A stretch of DNA of 64,000 nucleotides from Aeromicrobium tamlense (GCF_013408555.1 NZ_JACBZN010000001.1:3038001-3102000), one strand, 5' to 3'; shown: positions 34,356 through 43,254, counted from the stretch's first letter. The notes: generated from the letters alone by a model not told the origin. Numbers and translations: made by a program.

Positions 34356-34371
34356 TGTTTCACGTGGAACA
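34356..34371. promoter_or_regulatory. parS site 1
   Basis: TGTTTCACGTGGAACA is one mismatch from a fully symmetric parS palindrome (TGTTTCACGTGAAACA). It lies in the parA leader, 15 bases upstream of the likely parA start and abutting the alternative ATG. Confidence 0.93.
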
Positions 34372-34390
34372 TTCGCTGTTCCACGGCGTG

Positions 34391-35002
34391 TCATCGGCGC
34401 TGGACTTCGACGAGCGTGGTCGGAACCTCGAGGTCCCACCGGTGCCCGTACGTCGCCACCACGATATCGCCGGCCTTGAGCCGAGCGAGGGTGGCGCGCG
34501 CAGCCTCCACCTCTTCTGCTGCACTGCGTCCCTTGAGGGCGAGCAGCAATCCTCCGGGGCGAACCAGCGGCATGCACCAGCGCGCGAGCTTGTCGAGTGC
34601 CGCGACGGCGCGGGCCGTCACCACGTCGAAGGTCTGATCGACATCCTCGGCGCGGGACCGCAGCACGGTCACCTGGCTCTCGAGGCCCAGATCGGCGACG
34701 ACTTCCTCCAGCCACGTCGTGCGGCGGAGGAGGGGTTCGATCAGCGTCACGTGCAGATCGGGACGAGAGATCGCCCAGACCATGCCGGGGAGTCCGGCGC
34801 CCGCACCGACATCGGCGACGGACGCACCCTCAGGCACGCGGGCGACCGGGGCAGCGCAGTTGAAGAGGTGGCGCTCCCACAGGCGGTCGACCTCGCGAGG
34901 GCCGATCAGGCCGCGCTCAACGCCCGACGTCGCCAGGAGTTCGGCGTAGCGCTCGGCGAGCGGAAGCCGCTCGCCGAACACTGTTTCACGTGAAACGGTC
35001 AC
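34391..35002 (-). CDS. rsmG: 16S rRNA m7G527 methyltransferase RsmG
   Basis: A 203-residue SAM-dependent methyltransferase that modifies G527 of 16S rRNA; loss gives low-level streptomycin resistance. The SAM motif VADVGAGAGLPGMV is near residue 63, and RAEDVDQTFDVVTARAVA near 117. The N-terminus reads VTVSRETV because a parS palindrome is embedded in codons 2-7. The GTG overlaps the jag stop (GTGA). Confidence 0.94.
   Translation of the reverse strand: MTVSRETVFGERLPLAERYAELLATSGVERGLIGPREVDRLWERHLFNCAAPVARVPEGASVADVGAGAGLPGMVWAISRPDLHVTLIEPLLRRTTWLEEVVADLGLESQVTVLRSRAEDVDQTFDVVTARAVAALDKLARWCMPLVRPGGLLLALKGRSAAEEVEAARATLARLKAGDIVVATYGHRWDLEVPTTLVEVQRR
34982..34997. promoter_or_regulatory. 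parS site 2, inside rsmG codons
   Basis: TGTTTCACGTGAAACG matches parS except for the last base. It encodes residues 2-7 of RsmG (VSRET core), a location often seen for parS next to parAB in bacteria. Confidence 0.93.
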
Positions 35003-35463
35003 TCGGCCGGAAGCACGACGACATGGCGACCAGCGCCCGCACCGTCGGACTCGCTGCGCAGGCCGGCGTCGGCGACCGCGTCGTGAATGACCTTGCGCTC
35101 GAAGGGGGACATGGCGTCGAGGGCCACGGACTCGCCCTCGGCCTGCACGCGCTCGATGGCCTCCGCGGCGATCTTGACGAGCTCGGCCTTGCGGGCGGCT
35201 CGGTGGCCGTCGACGTCGAGCATCAGACGGCTGCGCACACCGGTCTCGCGGTACACGGCCAGGCGGGTGAGCTCCTGCAGGGCGTCGAGAACCTCGCCGT
35301 CGCGACCCACGAGGTGGCTCAGGTTGCCCCCGATGATCTCCACGGCGGCACGGTCGCCGTCCACATCGATGTCGATGTCGCCGTCCAGGTCGGCGATGTC
35401 GAGCAGCTCCTCCAGGAAGTCGGCGGCGATGTCGCCCTCGCGCTCCAGATCGGTCTCACTCAT
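34999..35463 (-). CDS. jag: Jag/KhpB-type RNA-binding protein
   Basis: A 154-residue protein with a type II KH domain (GGNLSHLVGRDGEVLDALQ, residues about 47-65) and a C-terminal R3H domain (LDAMSPFERKVIHDAV near 115-130). The Jag N-terminal domain is missing, as in other actinomycetes. Such proteins (EloR/KhpB) bind RNA and influence cell wall growth. Its Shine-Dalgarno AAGGAGGA lies within the last yidC codons, and the genes overlap by eight bases. Confidence 0.9.
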   Translation of the reverse strand: MSETDLEREGDIAADFLEELLDIADLDGDIDIDVDGDRAAVEIIGGNLSHLVGRDGEVLDALQELTRLAVYRETGVRSRLMLDVDGHRAARKAELVKIAAEAIERVQAEGESVALDAMSPFERKVIHDAVADAGLRSESDGAGAGRHVVVLPAE

Positions 35464-36448
35464 CGGAATCCTCCTTGCGGGGCTGGGACTGCTTGGGCGG
35501 CGTGCCGCCCTTGCGACGCTGGTCGCGGGACTTCTTCTTGGGCTGCTGACGCTTGGCCTTCTGCTCCTCGGCCGACTGCTTCGCCTCGACGACGGGGTCG
35601 GCCTGGACGATCTTGCCCTTGGCGGCGTCGCGCTTCTGCTTGGCAGCGAAGGCCGGAGTGCCGGGGGCGGGGTTGTTGCGGATGACCCAGAACTGCTGGC
35701 CCATGGTCCACAGGTTCGAGGTGGTCCAGTAGACCAGCACGCCGAGGGGGAACGCCACACCCGACACCGCGAAGACGACGGGGAGTACGTACAGCAGGAT
35801 CTTCTGCTGCTGGGCGAACGGGCCGTTGAGCGCCTCCGGCGGCATGTTCTTGGCCATCAGCTGCTTCTGCGTGAAGAACTGCGTGGCACACATCGCCACG
35901 ACCATGACCATCGCGATGATCTTCGTCTCGAGGTGCTCGCTGGAGATGAACGTGTCGGCGATCTTGCCGCCGAGCCACTGGGCGTTGGCGATCGACTCGG
36001 CCTGGTCGGGCGAGAGGAAGCCCTTCGCGCCCTCCGCACCCTTGCGGGACGCTTGGTCGATCATCCGGAACAGGGCGAAGAAGATCGGCATCTGCAGCAG
36101 CAGCGGCATGCAGGAGGAGAACGGGTTCGTTCCAGTCTCCTGGAACAGCTTCATCTGCTCCTGGGCGAAGCGCTCGCGGTCGTGACCGTACTTCTTGCGC
36201 AGCTCCTGCAATTGCGGCTGGATCAGCTGCATGTTGCGGCTGGAGTTGATCTGCTTGACGAACAGCGGGATCAGCATCGCGCGGATCGTGATGGTCAGAC
36301 CGACGATGGACAGGACCCAGGTCCAGCCGCCGTCGGGATCCATGCCGATCTGCTCGAAGAGCCAGTGCCACGCCAGGATGATTCCCGACACGAAGTAGTA
36401 CAGCGGCGTCATGATGGCGCTGCCGATGGTGCCTAGGAAGTCGAACAT
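35456..36448 (-). CDS. yidC: membrane protein insertase YidC
   Basis: A 330-residue YidC/Oxa1 insertase. About five membrane segments include the functional hydrophilic-groove Arg (TITIRAMLIPLFVKQ near 52-66) and the family block MPLLLQMPIFFALFRM near 113. There is no large periplasmic domain, as expected for Gram-positive bacteria. The last 80 residues form a Lys/Gln-rich tail likely to contact ribosomes. It sits in the usual rpmH-rnpA-yidD-yidC-jag operon. Confidence 0.95.
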   Translation of the reverse strand: MFDFLGTIGSAIMTPLYYFVSGIILAWHWLFEQIGMDPDGGWTWVLSIVGLTITIRAMLIPLFVKQINSSRNMQLIQPQLQELRKKYGHDRERFAQEQMKLFQETGTNPFSSCMPLLLQMPIFFALFRMIDQASRKGAEGAKGFLSPDQAESIANAQWLGGKIADTFISSEHLETKIIAMVMVVAMCATQFFTQKQLMAKNMPPEALNGPFAQQQKILLYVLPVVFAVSGVAFPLGVLVYWTTSNLWTMGQQFWVIRNNPAPGTPAFAAKQKRDAAKGKIVQADPVVEAKQSAEEQKAKRQQPKKKSRDQRRKGGTPPKQSQPRKEDSDE

Positions 36449-36678
36449 GCTTCTCCTCGATCACGGCCCGGAACGGGGTCGAACCCGCCCGCGGCCCAGG
36501 GGTGACAGCGGCCCAGTCGACGGATCGCGAGCCAGCAGCCCTTGAGGGCGCCGTGCGTCTCGACCGCCTCGAGGGCGTATGCCGAACAGCTGGGGTGGTA
36601 GCGGCACACCTGCCCGTACATCGGGCTGATGACCAGTCGGTAGGCGCGCAGCAGGCTCGCCACGATCCAGCGCATCAT
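36433..36678 (-). CDS. yidD: membrane protein insertion efficiency factor YidD
   Basis: An 81-residue YidD protein, peripheral at the membrane and thought to help insertion through YidC. Signature blocks are YRLVISPMYGQVCRYHPSCS (residues about 13-32) and GCWLAIRRLGRCHPWAAGGFD. Two adjacent starts (36678, 36675) overlap the rnpA stop; it overlaps yidC by 16 bases at the other end. Confidence 0.93.
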   Translation of the reverse strand: MMRWIVASLLRAYRLVISPMYGQVCRYHPSCSAYALEAVETHGALKGCWLAIRRLGRCHPWAAGGFDPVPGRDRGEACSTS

Positions 36679-37025
36679 GGCCGGATCCGCGACGACGCCG
36701 TGTGCAGCGCCTGGTCGAGTTGGGGTCCGAGGTCTGCCGCGCGTCGGTGGGCCGAGCCGGGAAGGGCACGGATCACCACGCGTGAGCCCGTGGGGACGGC
36801 GTCGATGCGCTCGCGCATGAGGTGACGGAGCCGGCGCTTCACGCGATTGCGATCGTGCGCCGGACCGACCTTCTTCGACACGACGAAACCGACGGACGTG
36901 ACGTCCGTCGGTTCGACAGGTCCACCCACGTGGACGACGAGGTCGGGCTGGACACCCTTGCCACCGCGGCGGATCGCCTGGCGGAACACCTCACCGTCGC
37001 GCATGCGGTGCACGCGCGGCAGCAC
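36675..37025 (-). CDS. rnpA: ribonuclease P protein component
   Basis: A 116-residue RNase P protein subunit, which helps the catalytic RNA remove tRNA 5' leaders. The RNR motif RNRVKRRLRHLMRE is near residues 59-72. GTG start six bases after rpmH, as in nearly all bacteria. The rnpB RNA is not in this window. Confidence 0.94.
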   Translation of the reverse strand: MLPRVHRMRDGEVFRQAIRRGGKGVQPDLVVHVGGPVEPTDVTSVGFVVSKKVGPAHDRNRVKRRLRHLMRERIDAVPTGSRVVIRALPGSAHRRAADLGPQLDQALHTASSRIRP

Positions 37026-37031
37026 GCGGAA

Positions 37032-37169
37032 TCAGGCCGACAGCTTGTCGCGGCCCTTGCGGCGGCGCGCGGCCAGGATCGAGCGGCCGGCACGCGTGCG
37101 CATGCGGAGACGGAAGCCGTGCTTCTTGGCGCGGCGACGGTTGTTCGGCTGGTAGGTGCGCTTGCTCAC
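37032..37169 (-). CDS. rpmH: 50S ribosomal protein L34
   Basis: A 45-residue basic protein, almost invariant in sequence ([20 protein letters not shown], then a Gly/Arg tail). It starts at GTG 37169 and heads the minus-strand operon that points away from dnaA. Confidence 0.97.
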   Translation of the reverse strand: MSKRTYQPNNRRRAKKHGFRLRMRTRAGRSILAARRRKGRDKLSA

Positions 37170-37582
37170 AGGAGGTCCTTCGGTACGGATTCGTGGCCGG
37201 TTGGAGTGGCCACCGCTCGCCCATGACCGGAACTGTTCATGGGCACGCGGCGGACGTCGTTCGAGACGACCCCTCAACGGTACGCGGGGCGGCCTGACGT
37301 GGTCAAACCGACCCAAAGCGGCCAGTCTTATCCTGAACCGCGGAAGGCGTCCACGCGACACGCCGAAGCGTCCCCACAAATCGCCGAACCCGCTTGTGAC
37401 GGGTCGGCACCGGCTGCTAGCGTCACCGGATATCCACAGGACACCTCCCCTGAACGGACGTGTCGTCCACCCGATTCATACACAACGTGTGGACAACAGT
37501 GTGAACAACCGTCGTCGGTCGACCTCGATGCCGGGAAGAACTCGGGAAACGTCCTGCCATGGGTGGGAAGGAAGGCTGTGCG
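37170..37582. promoter_or_regulatory. rpmH-dnaA divergent region with DnaA boxes
   Basis: This 413-base gap has no gene. Its dnaA-proximal half carries DnaA-box-like 9-mers: ATATCCACA at 37430-37438, TCGTCCACC at 37463-37471, a perfect box TTGTCCACA on the minus strand (37488-37496), and TTGTTCACA on the minus strand (37500-37508). They point to DnaA autoregulation and may be part of a bipartite origin. The rpmH-proximal half holds that operon's promoter; I see no further structure. Confidence 0.75.
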
Positions 37583-39067
37583 GTGCGCGACGAGGCTGAG
37601 CTGGAGCTGGAGACCGTCTGGCGCGATTCCGTCGCCACCTTGTCCCCCGGAGCCAAGGTCTTCGTCTACGCGGCCAAGCCGCTCTCGCTGCACAACGGCA
37701 TCCTCATCGTCGCCGTCCACGACGACCTCTCGCGCGCCCAGCTCGAGTCGCGCGTGCGCCCGGCCCTCGAGCAGGCGCTGACGACCCAGGCCGGCGAGGA
37801 CATCCGCCTCGTGGTCACGATCGATCCCGACGTCGTCGACGAGGCGCCCGACCTGGTGTCCGGGCCCATCACCGTCGAGGAGGAACCAGAAGGCGACAAG
37901 TCGACAAATCGTCTTGTCGACCGCGACGAGGACTTCGAGGACGACGACGACTCGCTGACCCCCAGCTGGGTCAGCCGCCCGACCGCACGACAGGGCGGCC
38001 CCGGCCCCACCCACCGCGCGAACATCGCCGAGGCCCGACTCAACTCGCGCTACCAGTTCGAGAACTTCGTCATCGGCTCGTCGAACCGCTTCGCCCACGC
38101 GGCCGCCGTCGCCGCGGCCGAGGCGCCGGGCAAGGCCTACAACCCGCTCGTCATCCACGGCGACTCCGGCCTGGGCAAGACCCACCTGCTGCACGCCATC
38201 GGTCACTACGTGATCAACCTCTACCCCTCGTCGCGCGTCCGCTACGTCAGCTCCGAGGAGTTCGTGAACGACGTCATCAACGCTATCGGCGAGAACCGCA
38301 CCCCCGCGCTGCGCCGCAAGTACCGCGAGATCGACGTCCTGCTCGTCGACGACATCCAGTTCATCGAGAACAAGGACGCGACGCAGGAGGAGTTCTTCCA
38401 CACCTTCAACGCGCTGCACAACGAGAACAAGCAGATCGTGATGACGTCCGACCGGCCGCCGGCCGAGCTGCGCACCCTCGAGGAGCGCCTGCGCAACCGG
38501 TTCAGCTGGGGGCTGCAGACCGAGATGCTGCCGCCCGACCTCGAGACCCGCATCGCCATCCTGCGCAAGAAGGCCGCCACCGAGAAGCTCACAGCGCCGG
38601 CCGACGTTCTCGAGTTCATCGCCAGCAAGGTGCAGACCAACATCCGTGAGCTCGAGGGCGCGCTCATCCGCGCCACGGCCTTCGCCAACCTCAACGGCAC
38701 CACGGTCGACCTCCAGCTCGCGCAGATCGTGCTGAAGGACCTGATCGCCGAGGGCGACGACCCCGAGATCACCGCCGGCATGATCATGGCCCAGACCGCG
38801 GCCTACTCCGAGTACACGATCGAGGAGCTGTGCGGCCCCAACCGCTCGCGCAACCTCGTCCTGGCCCGCCAGATCGCGATGTACCTGTGCCGCGAGCTGA
38901 CCGAGATGTCCCTGCCGCAGATCGGCAGCGAGTTCGGCGGCCGCGACCACACCACGGTGATGCACGCCGAGCGCAAGATCCGCAAGCTCATGGCCGAGAA
39001 GCACGCCGTCTACAACCAGGTCACCGAGCTGACGGCACGCATCCGCCAGCAGGCTCGCCAGTCTTGA
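37583..39067 (+). CDS. dnaA: replication initiator DnaA
   Basis: A 494-residue initiator that binds DnaA boxes and opens oriC. It has an N-terminal domain I (about 1-85), an acidic linker (about 90-150), an AAA+ core with Walker A GDSGLGKTH near 193, Walker B LLVDDIQFIENK near 260 and sensor block TSDRPPAEL. The C-terminal DNA-binding domain contains FGGRDHTTVMHAERKI. An ATG at 37559 is in frame, but GTG 37583 has AAGGAAGG seven bases upstream and is preferred. The linker encodes an unusually AT-rich stretch at about 37892-37920. Confidence 0.95.
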   Translation: MRDEAELELETVWRDSVATLSPGAKVFVYAAKPLSLHNGILIVAVHDDLSRAQLESRVRPALEQALTTQAGEDIRLVVTIDPDVVDEAPDLVSGPITVEEEPEGDKSTNRLVDRDEDFEDDDDSLTPSWVSRPTARQGGPGPTHRANIAEARLNSRYQFENFVIGSSNRFAHAAAVAAAEAPGKAYNPLVIHGDSGLGKTHLLHAIGHYVINLYPSSRVRYVSSEEFVNDVINAIGENRTPALRRKYREIDVLLVDDIQFIENKDATQEEFFHTFNALHNENKQIVMTSDRPPAELRTLEERLRNRFSWGLQTEMLPPDLETRIAILRKKAATEKLTAPADVLEFIASKVQTNIRELEGALIRATAFANLNGTTVDLQLAQIVLKDLIAEGDDPEITAGMIMAQTAAYSEYTIEELCGPNRSRNLVLARQIAMYLCRELTEMSLPQIGSEFGGRDHTTVMHAERKIRKLMAEKHAVYNQVTELTARIRQQARQS

Positions 39068-39395
39068 CGTGCTGCGGCGCCCACACCTGGGGAAACGCCT
39101 GTGCATGAACGGCCCTCATCGGTGCATCCGGGCGATCTGCATGTGAATCACATGTGAACACGCGATGATCGTCCACAGCCCGGACGAGTCCCCCCACTGC
39201 ACGAACCACAACTTCATCCACCGACAGATTTCCCGCAGCGCAGCACAAACGAGGGTTGTCCACCGAATCCACAGCCCCTACTACGACGACGGAAAGTACA
39301 AAGACCGAAACCCGAGTCGAAGTCACGTGCACCCATGGGTGTGGAAGAACGCTCACCGTGGCAGGATTCGACTGACGAATGAGAGGCCTCCGAAC
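39068..39395. other. oriC: oriC, dnaA-dnaN intergenic region
   Basis: A 328-base gene-free region in the standard actinobacterial oriC position. DnaA-box-like 9-mers are TGTGAATCA (39142-39150) and TGTGAACAC (39153-39161) on the minus strand, and TCGTCCACA (39169-39177), TTGTCCACC (39256-39264) and GAATCCACA (39265-39273) on the plus strand. AT content is locally raised around 39180-39310. The boxes are degenerate and relatively few, so part of the origin may lie upstream of dnaA. Confidence 0.8.
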
Positions 39396-40541
39396 GTGAA
39401 GTTCCGCATCGATCGCGACACCCTCGCCGACGCCGTCGGCTGGACCGCCCGCAGCCTGCCGACCCGCCCGAGCGTCCCGGTGCTCACGGGCCTGCTGCTG
39501 GAGACGGTCGGCGACGAGCTGCACCTCTCGGGCTTCGACTACGACACCTCCACGCGCGCCACGCTGCCCGCCGAGGTCAGCGACGAGGGCAAGGCGCTCG
39601 TCTCGGGCCGCCTCCTCGCCGAGATCGTCCGCGCGCTGCCTGCCGGCAAGCCCGTCGACCTCGTCCACGACGGCACCAAGGTCCAAGTCACGTGCGGCAG
39701 CTCGCGCTTCAGCCTGCAGACGATGCCGGTCGACGAGTACCCCCAGCTCCCCGCGATGCCCACCTCGTCCGGCACGGTCAAGGCCGAGGACTTCGCCACC
39801 GCCGTCGGCCAGGCCAGCGCCGCCGCCTCGCGCGACGAGATGCTGCCGCTGCTCACCGGCATCCGCCTCGAGCTCGAGGGCTCGACGATCTCCCTCATGG
39901 CCACCGACCGGTTCCGCGCCAGCCTGCGCGACCTCGCCTGGTACCCCGAGGCCTCCGACATCTCGGCGCGTGCACTCGTGCCCGCCCGCGTGCTGTCCGA
40001 CACCGCCAAGGCGCTCACCGCAGGCGGCGACATCACGATCGCGGTCTCCACCAGCGAGTCCGGCGACGGCCTCATCGGCTTCGAAGGCACGGTCGGCGGC
40101 GGCGTCCGCCGCACCACCACCCGTCTGCTCGAGGGCGACTTCCCGCGCGTGCGCCAGCTGTTCACGGCGCAGGCCGAGACGGTCGCCTACGTCGGCACCC
40201 AGACGCTCGTCGACGCCGTGAAGCGCGTGGCCCTCGTGGCCGAGCGCAACACGCCCGTGCGGCTGTCGTTCTCCGAGGGCCAGGTGCTCCTCGAGGCCGG
40301 CAGCGGCGACGAGGCCCAGGCCTCCGAGAGCGTCGAGGCCACGATCGAGGGCAACGACATCTCGATCGGCTTCAACCCGAACTACATGCTGGAAGGGCTG
40401 TCGGTCATGACCGAGCCGGTCGTGCACCTGTCCTTCACGCAGCACACCAAGCCCGCCGCGATGTCCGGAGTCGCGGAGGTGGGAGCGGATCCCGATGGCG
40501 CGTTCCGCTACCTGATCATGCCGGTTCGTCTTCAGAACTGA
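39396..40541 (+). CDS. dnaN: DNA polymerase III beta clamp
   Basis: A 381-residue sliding clamp; three repeats of the clamp fold are consistent with the length. The start VKFRIDRDTLADAVGWTARSL is the actinobacterial N-terminus, and the protein ends with YLIMPVRL, the family end. The frame is open back to 39165 but GTG 39396 is clearly the start. It tethers polymerase to DNA and follows oriC directly. Confidence 0.96.
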   Translation: MKFRIDRDTLADAVGWTARSLPTRPSVPVLTGLLLETVGDELHLSGFDYDTSTRATLPAEVSDEGKALVSGRLLAEIVRALPAGKPVDLVHDGTKVQVTCGSSRFSLQTMPVDEYPQLPAMPTSSGTVKAEDFATAVGQASAAASRDEMLPLLTGIRLELEGSTISLMATDRFRASLRDLAWYPEASDISARALVPARVLSDTAKALTAGGDITIAVSTSESGDGLIGFEGTVGGGVRRTTTRLLEGDFPRVRQLFTAQAETVAYVGTQTLVDAVKRVALVAERNTPVRLSFSEGQVLLEAGSGDEAQASESVEATIEGNDISIGFNPNYMLEGLSVMTEPVVHLSFTQHTKPAAMSGVAEVGADPDGAFRYLIMPVRLQN

Positions 40542-40567
40542 ACGCGCCACGACGTCGGGAGGCGCCC

Positions 40568-41470
40568 ATGCACATCGGACTCGTCGGATTGGGAAAGATG
40601 GGCGGCAACATGCGCGAACGCATGCGCAATGCCGGCCTCACGGTCATCGGCTACGACCGCGATCCCGAGCTGAGCGACGTGACGTCGCTCGCCGAGCTGG
40701 TCGACCAGCTGCCCAGCCCCAAGGTGGTGTGGGTGATGGTCCCGCACGGGGACCCCACGCACAGCACGATCACCGAGCTCAAGGAGCTGCTCTCCGAGGG
40801 CGACGTGGTCGTCGACGGCGGCAACTCGCGCTGGACCGATGACGAGATCCACGCGGCGCAGCTGGCCGAGAAGAACATCGGCTACGTCGACTGCGGCGTG
40901 AGCGGCGGCGTCTGGGGACTGGAGAACGGCTACGCGCTGATGGCCGGCGGCGACGCCGACGACATCGCGAAGGTCCAGCCCGCGTTCGACGCACTGCGTC
41001 CCGATGCCGAGAACGGCTTCGTGCACGCGGGCCGTGTGGGCGCCGGCCACTTCAGCAAGATGGTCCACAACGGCATCGAGTACGCGATGATGCAGGCCTA
41101 CGCCGAGGGCTACGAGCTGCTCGAGGCCGTCGACATGGTCGAGAACGTCACCGAGGTGCTCGACTCCTGGCGCGTCGGCACGGTCGTGCGCTCGTGGCTG
41201 CTCGACCTGCTGGTCAAGGCGCTCGAGGAGGATCCGGGCCTGTCGAAGGTCCGCGGCTACGCCGAGGACTCGGGCGAGGGTCGCTGGACCGTCGAGGCCG
41301 CGATCGCCAACGCGGTGCCCGCCCCCACGATCGCCGCCTCGCTCTTCGCGCGCTTCGTCTCGCGCCAGGACGAGTCGGCCGCGATGCAGGCCGTCGCCGC
41401 GATGCGGCAGCAGTTCGGCGGCCACGCGGTCCGCGCTGCCCAGGAGAGCCCCGACGTCCCGCCGGCCTGA
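40568..41470 (+). CDS. gnd: 6-phosphogluconate dehydrogenase (decarboxylating, short type)
   Basis: A 300-residue GndA/YqeC-type enzyme that oxidises and decarboxylates 6-phosphogluconate to ribulose 5-phosphate, usually with NAD. The Rossmann motif GLVGLGKMGGNM is at 4-15, the substrate loop GVSGGVWGLENGYALM near 113, and the catalytic block GHFSKMVHNGIEY near 161. It is much shorter than the 470-residue E. coli type. Position between dnaN and recF is typical for actinomycetes. Confidence 0.94.
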   Translation: MHIGLVGLGKMGGNMRERMRNAGLTVIGYDRDPELSDVTSLAELVDQLPSPKVVWVMVPHGDPTHSTITELKELLSEGDVVVDGGNSRWTDDEIHAAQLAEKNIGYVDCGVSGGVWGLENGYALMAGGDADDIAKVQPAFDALRPDAENGFVHAGRVGAGHFSKMVHNGIEYAMMQAYAEGYELLEAVDMVENVTEVLDSWRVGTVVRSWLLDLLVKALEEDPGLSKVRGYAEDSGEGRWTVEAAIANAVPAPTIAASLFARFVSRQDESAAMQAVAAMRQQFGGHAVRAAQESPDVPPA

Positions 41471-41474
41471 TCCT

Positions 41475-41578
41475 GTCGCTCCCGCGACCCAGATCTGTAG
41501 CGGTATCCACCCTTTCAGCGCCGAAATCGGCTGAAACAGGTGGACACCGCTACAGATCTCGCCGGCCGTAGGCTGGGC
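41475..41578. repeat. composite hairpin repeat, copy 3
   Basis: Core 41491-41559, again 69 nt: AGATCTGTAGCGGTATCCAC plus C at the left, GGTGGACACCGCTACAGATC plus T at the right. The 5' flanking hairpin is GTCGC-TCCC-GCGAC (41475-41488), different in sequence from copies 1 and 2 but still paired. The 3' hairpin is degenerate. It lies between gnd and recF and ends ten bases before the recF -10. Confidence 0.8.
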
Positions 41579-41580
41579 GC

Positions 41581-42708
41581 ATGCACGTGACCCGGCTCGA
41601 GCTGACCGACTTCCGGTCCTACGGCTCGGTCGCGATCGAGCTGGCCGCGGGTCCGGTGGCCTTCATCGGCGCCAACGGCCAGGGCAAGACCAATCTCGTG
41701 GAGGCGATCGACTACCTCGCCACGCTGGACTCGCACCGCGTCTCCTCCGACACTCCGCTCGTGCGCGCCGGCGCCGACCGCGCGATCGTGCGCGCGCAAC
41801 TGCAGCGCGAGGACCGCTCCGCGCTGCTCGAGCTCGAGATCACGCCGGGCAAGTCGAACCGCGCGCGGGTGAACGGCAACCCGCTGCCGCGTGTGCGCGA
41901 CCTCGTCGGGATCGCGCGCACCGTGCTGTTCTCCCCCGAGGACCTGGCCCTCGTGAAGGGCGACCCGTCCGACCGCCGCCGCTTCCTCGACCACCTCATC
42001 GTCATGCGCACGCCGCGCCTGGCCGGTGCGAAGGCCGACTACGACCGGGTGCTCAAGCAGCGCAACACGCTGCTGAAGACCGCCGGCCGCCGCAGCAACA
42101 TCGAGATCTCCACGCTGGACATCTGGGACGAGAACCTCGCGCGGGTCGGCGGCCAGCTGGTCGCGGCGCGGCTCGCGCTCCTCGACGCCCTGGCCCCGCA
42201 CGCCACCGACGCGTACCGTGACGTCGCGGCTGGCGCCGCCGCGGACCGGCAGGTCGTGTCGCTGGACTACAAGCCCTCGGTCGAGGGGGTGCAGGACCTG
42301 CGCGATCCCGACGACATCGCCAAGGCGCTGCTCGACGAGATCGGTCGCCGCCGGCGCGAGGAACTCGAGCGCGGCATCAGCCTCGTCGGTCCGCACCGCG
42401 ACGACGTGCTGCTCTCGATCGGCGCGCTTCCCGCGAAGGGATATGCGAGCCACGGTGAGTCGTGGTCGCTCGCGCTGGCCCTGCGACTGGCGGCGTTCGC
42501 GCTGCTGCGCGAGGAGGGCGACGACCCGATCCTCATCCTCGACGACGTGTTCGCCGAGCTCGACAGCGATCGACGCTCGCGGCTGGCCGCCCGGGTGGCC
42601 GCGGCCGAGCAGGTCCTGGTGACGGCGGCGGTCGAGGGCGACGTGCCGCCCGAGCTGGTGGGCCAGTCGTTCGACGTCGCGGCCGCGGTGGTGACCCCGC
42701 GTGGCTGA
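41581..42708 (+). CDS. recF: DNA recombination and repair protein RecF
   Basis: A 375-residue SMC-like ATPase that helps load RecA at gaps with RecO and RecR. The Walker [10 protein letters not shown] is at 30-38, [16 protein letters not shown] near 122, signature [12 protein letters not shown] near 300, and Walker [13 protein letters not shown] near 325. TAGGCT lies exactly six bases before the ATG, suggesting its own leaderless transcript. It overlaps the next gene by eight bases. Confidence 0.95.
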   Translation: MHVTRLELTDFRSYGSVAIELAAGPVAFIGANGQGKTNLVEAIDYLATLDSHRVSSDTPLVRAGADRAIVRAQLQREDRSALLELEITPGKSNRARVNGNPLPRVRDLVGIARTVLFSPEDLALVKGDPSDRRRFLDHLIVMRTPRLAGAKADYDRVLKQRNTLLKTAGRRSNIEISTLDIWDENLARVGGQLVAARLALLDALAPHATDAYRDVAAGAAADRQVVSLDYKPSVEGVQDLRDPDDIAKALLDEIGRRRREELERGISLVGPHRDDVLLSIGALPAKGYASHGESWSLALALRLAAFALLREEGDDPILILDDVFAELDSDRRSRLAARVAAAEQVLVTAAVEGDVPPELVGQSFDVAAAVVTPRG

Positions 42709-43180
42709 CGACGACGTCCTGCGCCTCGCGCGCGAGATCGCCGACGCCTACCGCAACGGCAACGCGCCGCCCGCTCGCACCCGCCGGCCGATGAGCCGCA
42801 ACGCCCCACCGCGTCGCGGCGGCCGCGAGGACGCCGTCGCACTGGGCGACGTCCTCGGCGAGATGGTGCAGAACCAGGGCTGGAACGACCGGCTCGCCGC
42901 GTCGCGGGTGTTCTCCGACTGGGCCGCGATCGTGGGCCCCGAGGTGGCGCAGCACTGCAGGGTCGACAGCTTCTCCGACGGTGTCGTGCACCTCGAGACC
43001 TCCTCGACCGCGTGGGCCAAGGAGCTCAAGCTGCTCGCCCCGCGCCTGGTGGCCAAGCTCAACGAGGAGCTCGGCGACGGCCAGGTGCTGCGGATCGACG
43101 TCCGGGGTCCGCAGGCGCCGAGCTGGAAGAAGGGCCGCCGCTCGGTGAAGGGCCGCGGTCCGCGCGACACCTACGGGTGA
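42701..43180 (+). CDS. DciA family (DUF721) protein
   Basis: A 159-residue protein of the DUF721/DciA family. The conserved core is [34 protein letters not shown], split across residues about 51-85, followed by [15 protein letters not shown]. DciA is the ancestral helicase loader/operator for DnaB; actinomycetes lack DnaC, so that role fits. The GTG overlaps the recF stop. The first 50 residues are Arg-rich and disordered. Confidence 0.87.
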   Translation: MADDDVLRLAREIADAYRNGNAPPARTRRPMSRNAPPRRGGREDAVALGDVLGEMVQNQGWNDRLAASRVFSDWAAIVGPEVAQHCRVDSFSDGVVHLETSSTAWAKELKLLAPRLVAKLNEELGDGQVLRIDVRGPQAPSWKKGRRSVKGRGPRDTYG

Positions 43181-43188
43181 GCACGCAG

Positions 43189-43230
43189 GATGAGGCATTC
43201 GGGCACCCCAGCGGGGCGCAATGCCTCATC
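43189..43230. terminator. bidirectional terminator
   Basis: GATGAGGCATT (43189-43199) pairs with AATGCCTCATC (43220-43230), with a GC-rich inner stem. It separates the recF-dciA unit from the convergent PAP2 gene. Confidence 0.8.
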
Positions 43231-43254
43231 GTTCGTCACCCCGGAGGGGCGGGC

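Noticed and set aside
43189..43230. Hairpin after dciA as a copy of the composite repeat
   Set aside because: Stem sequence and length are unrelated to the 69-nt core; it is an ordinary terminator.
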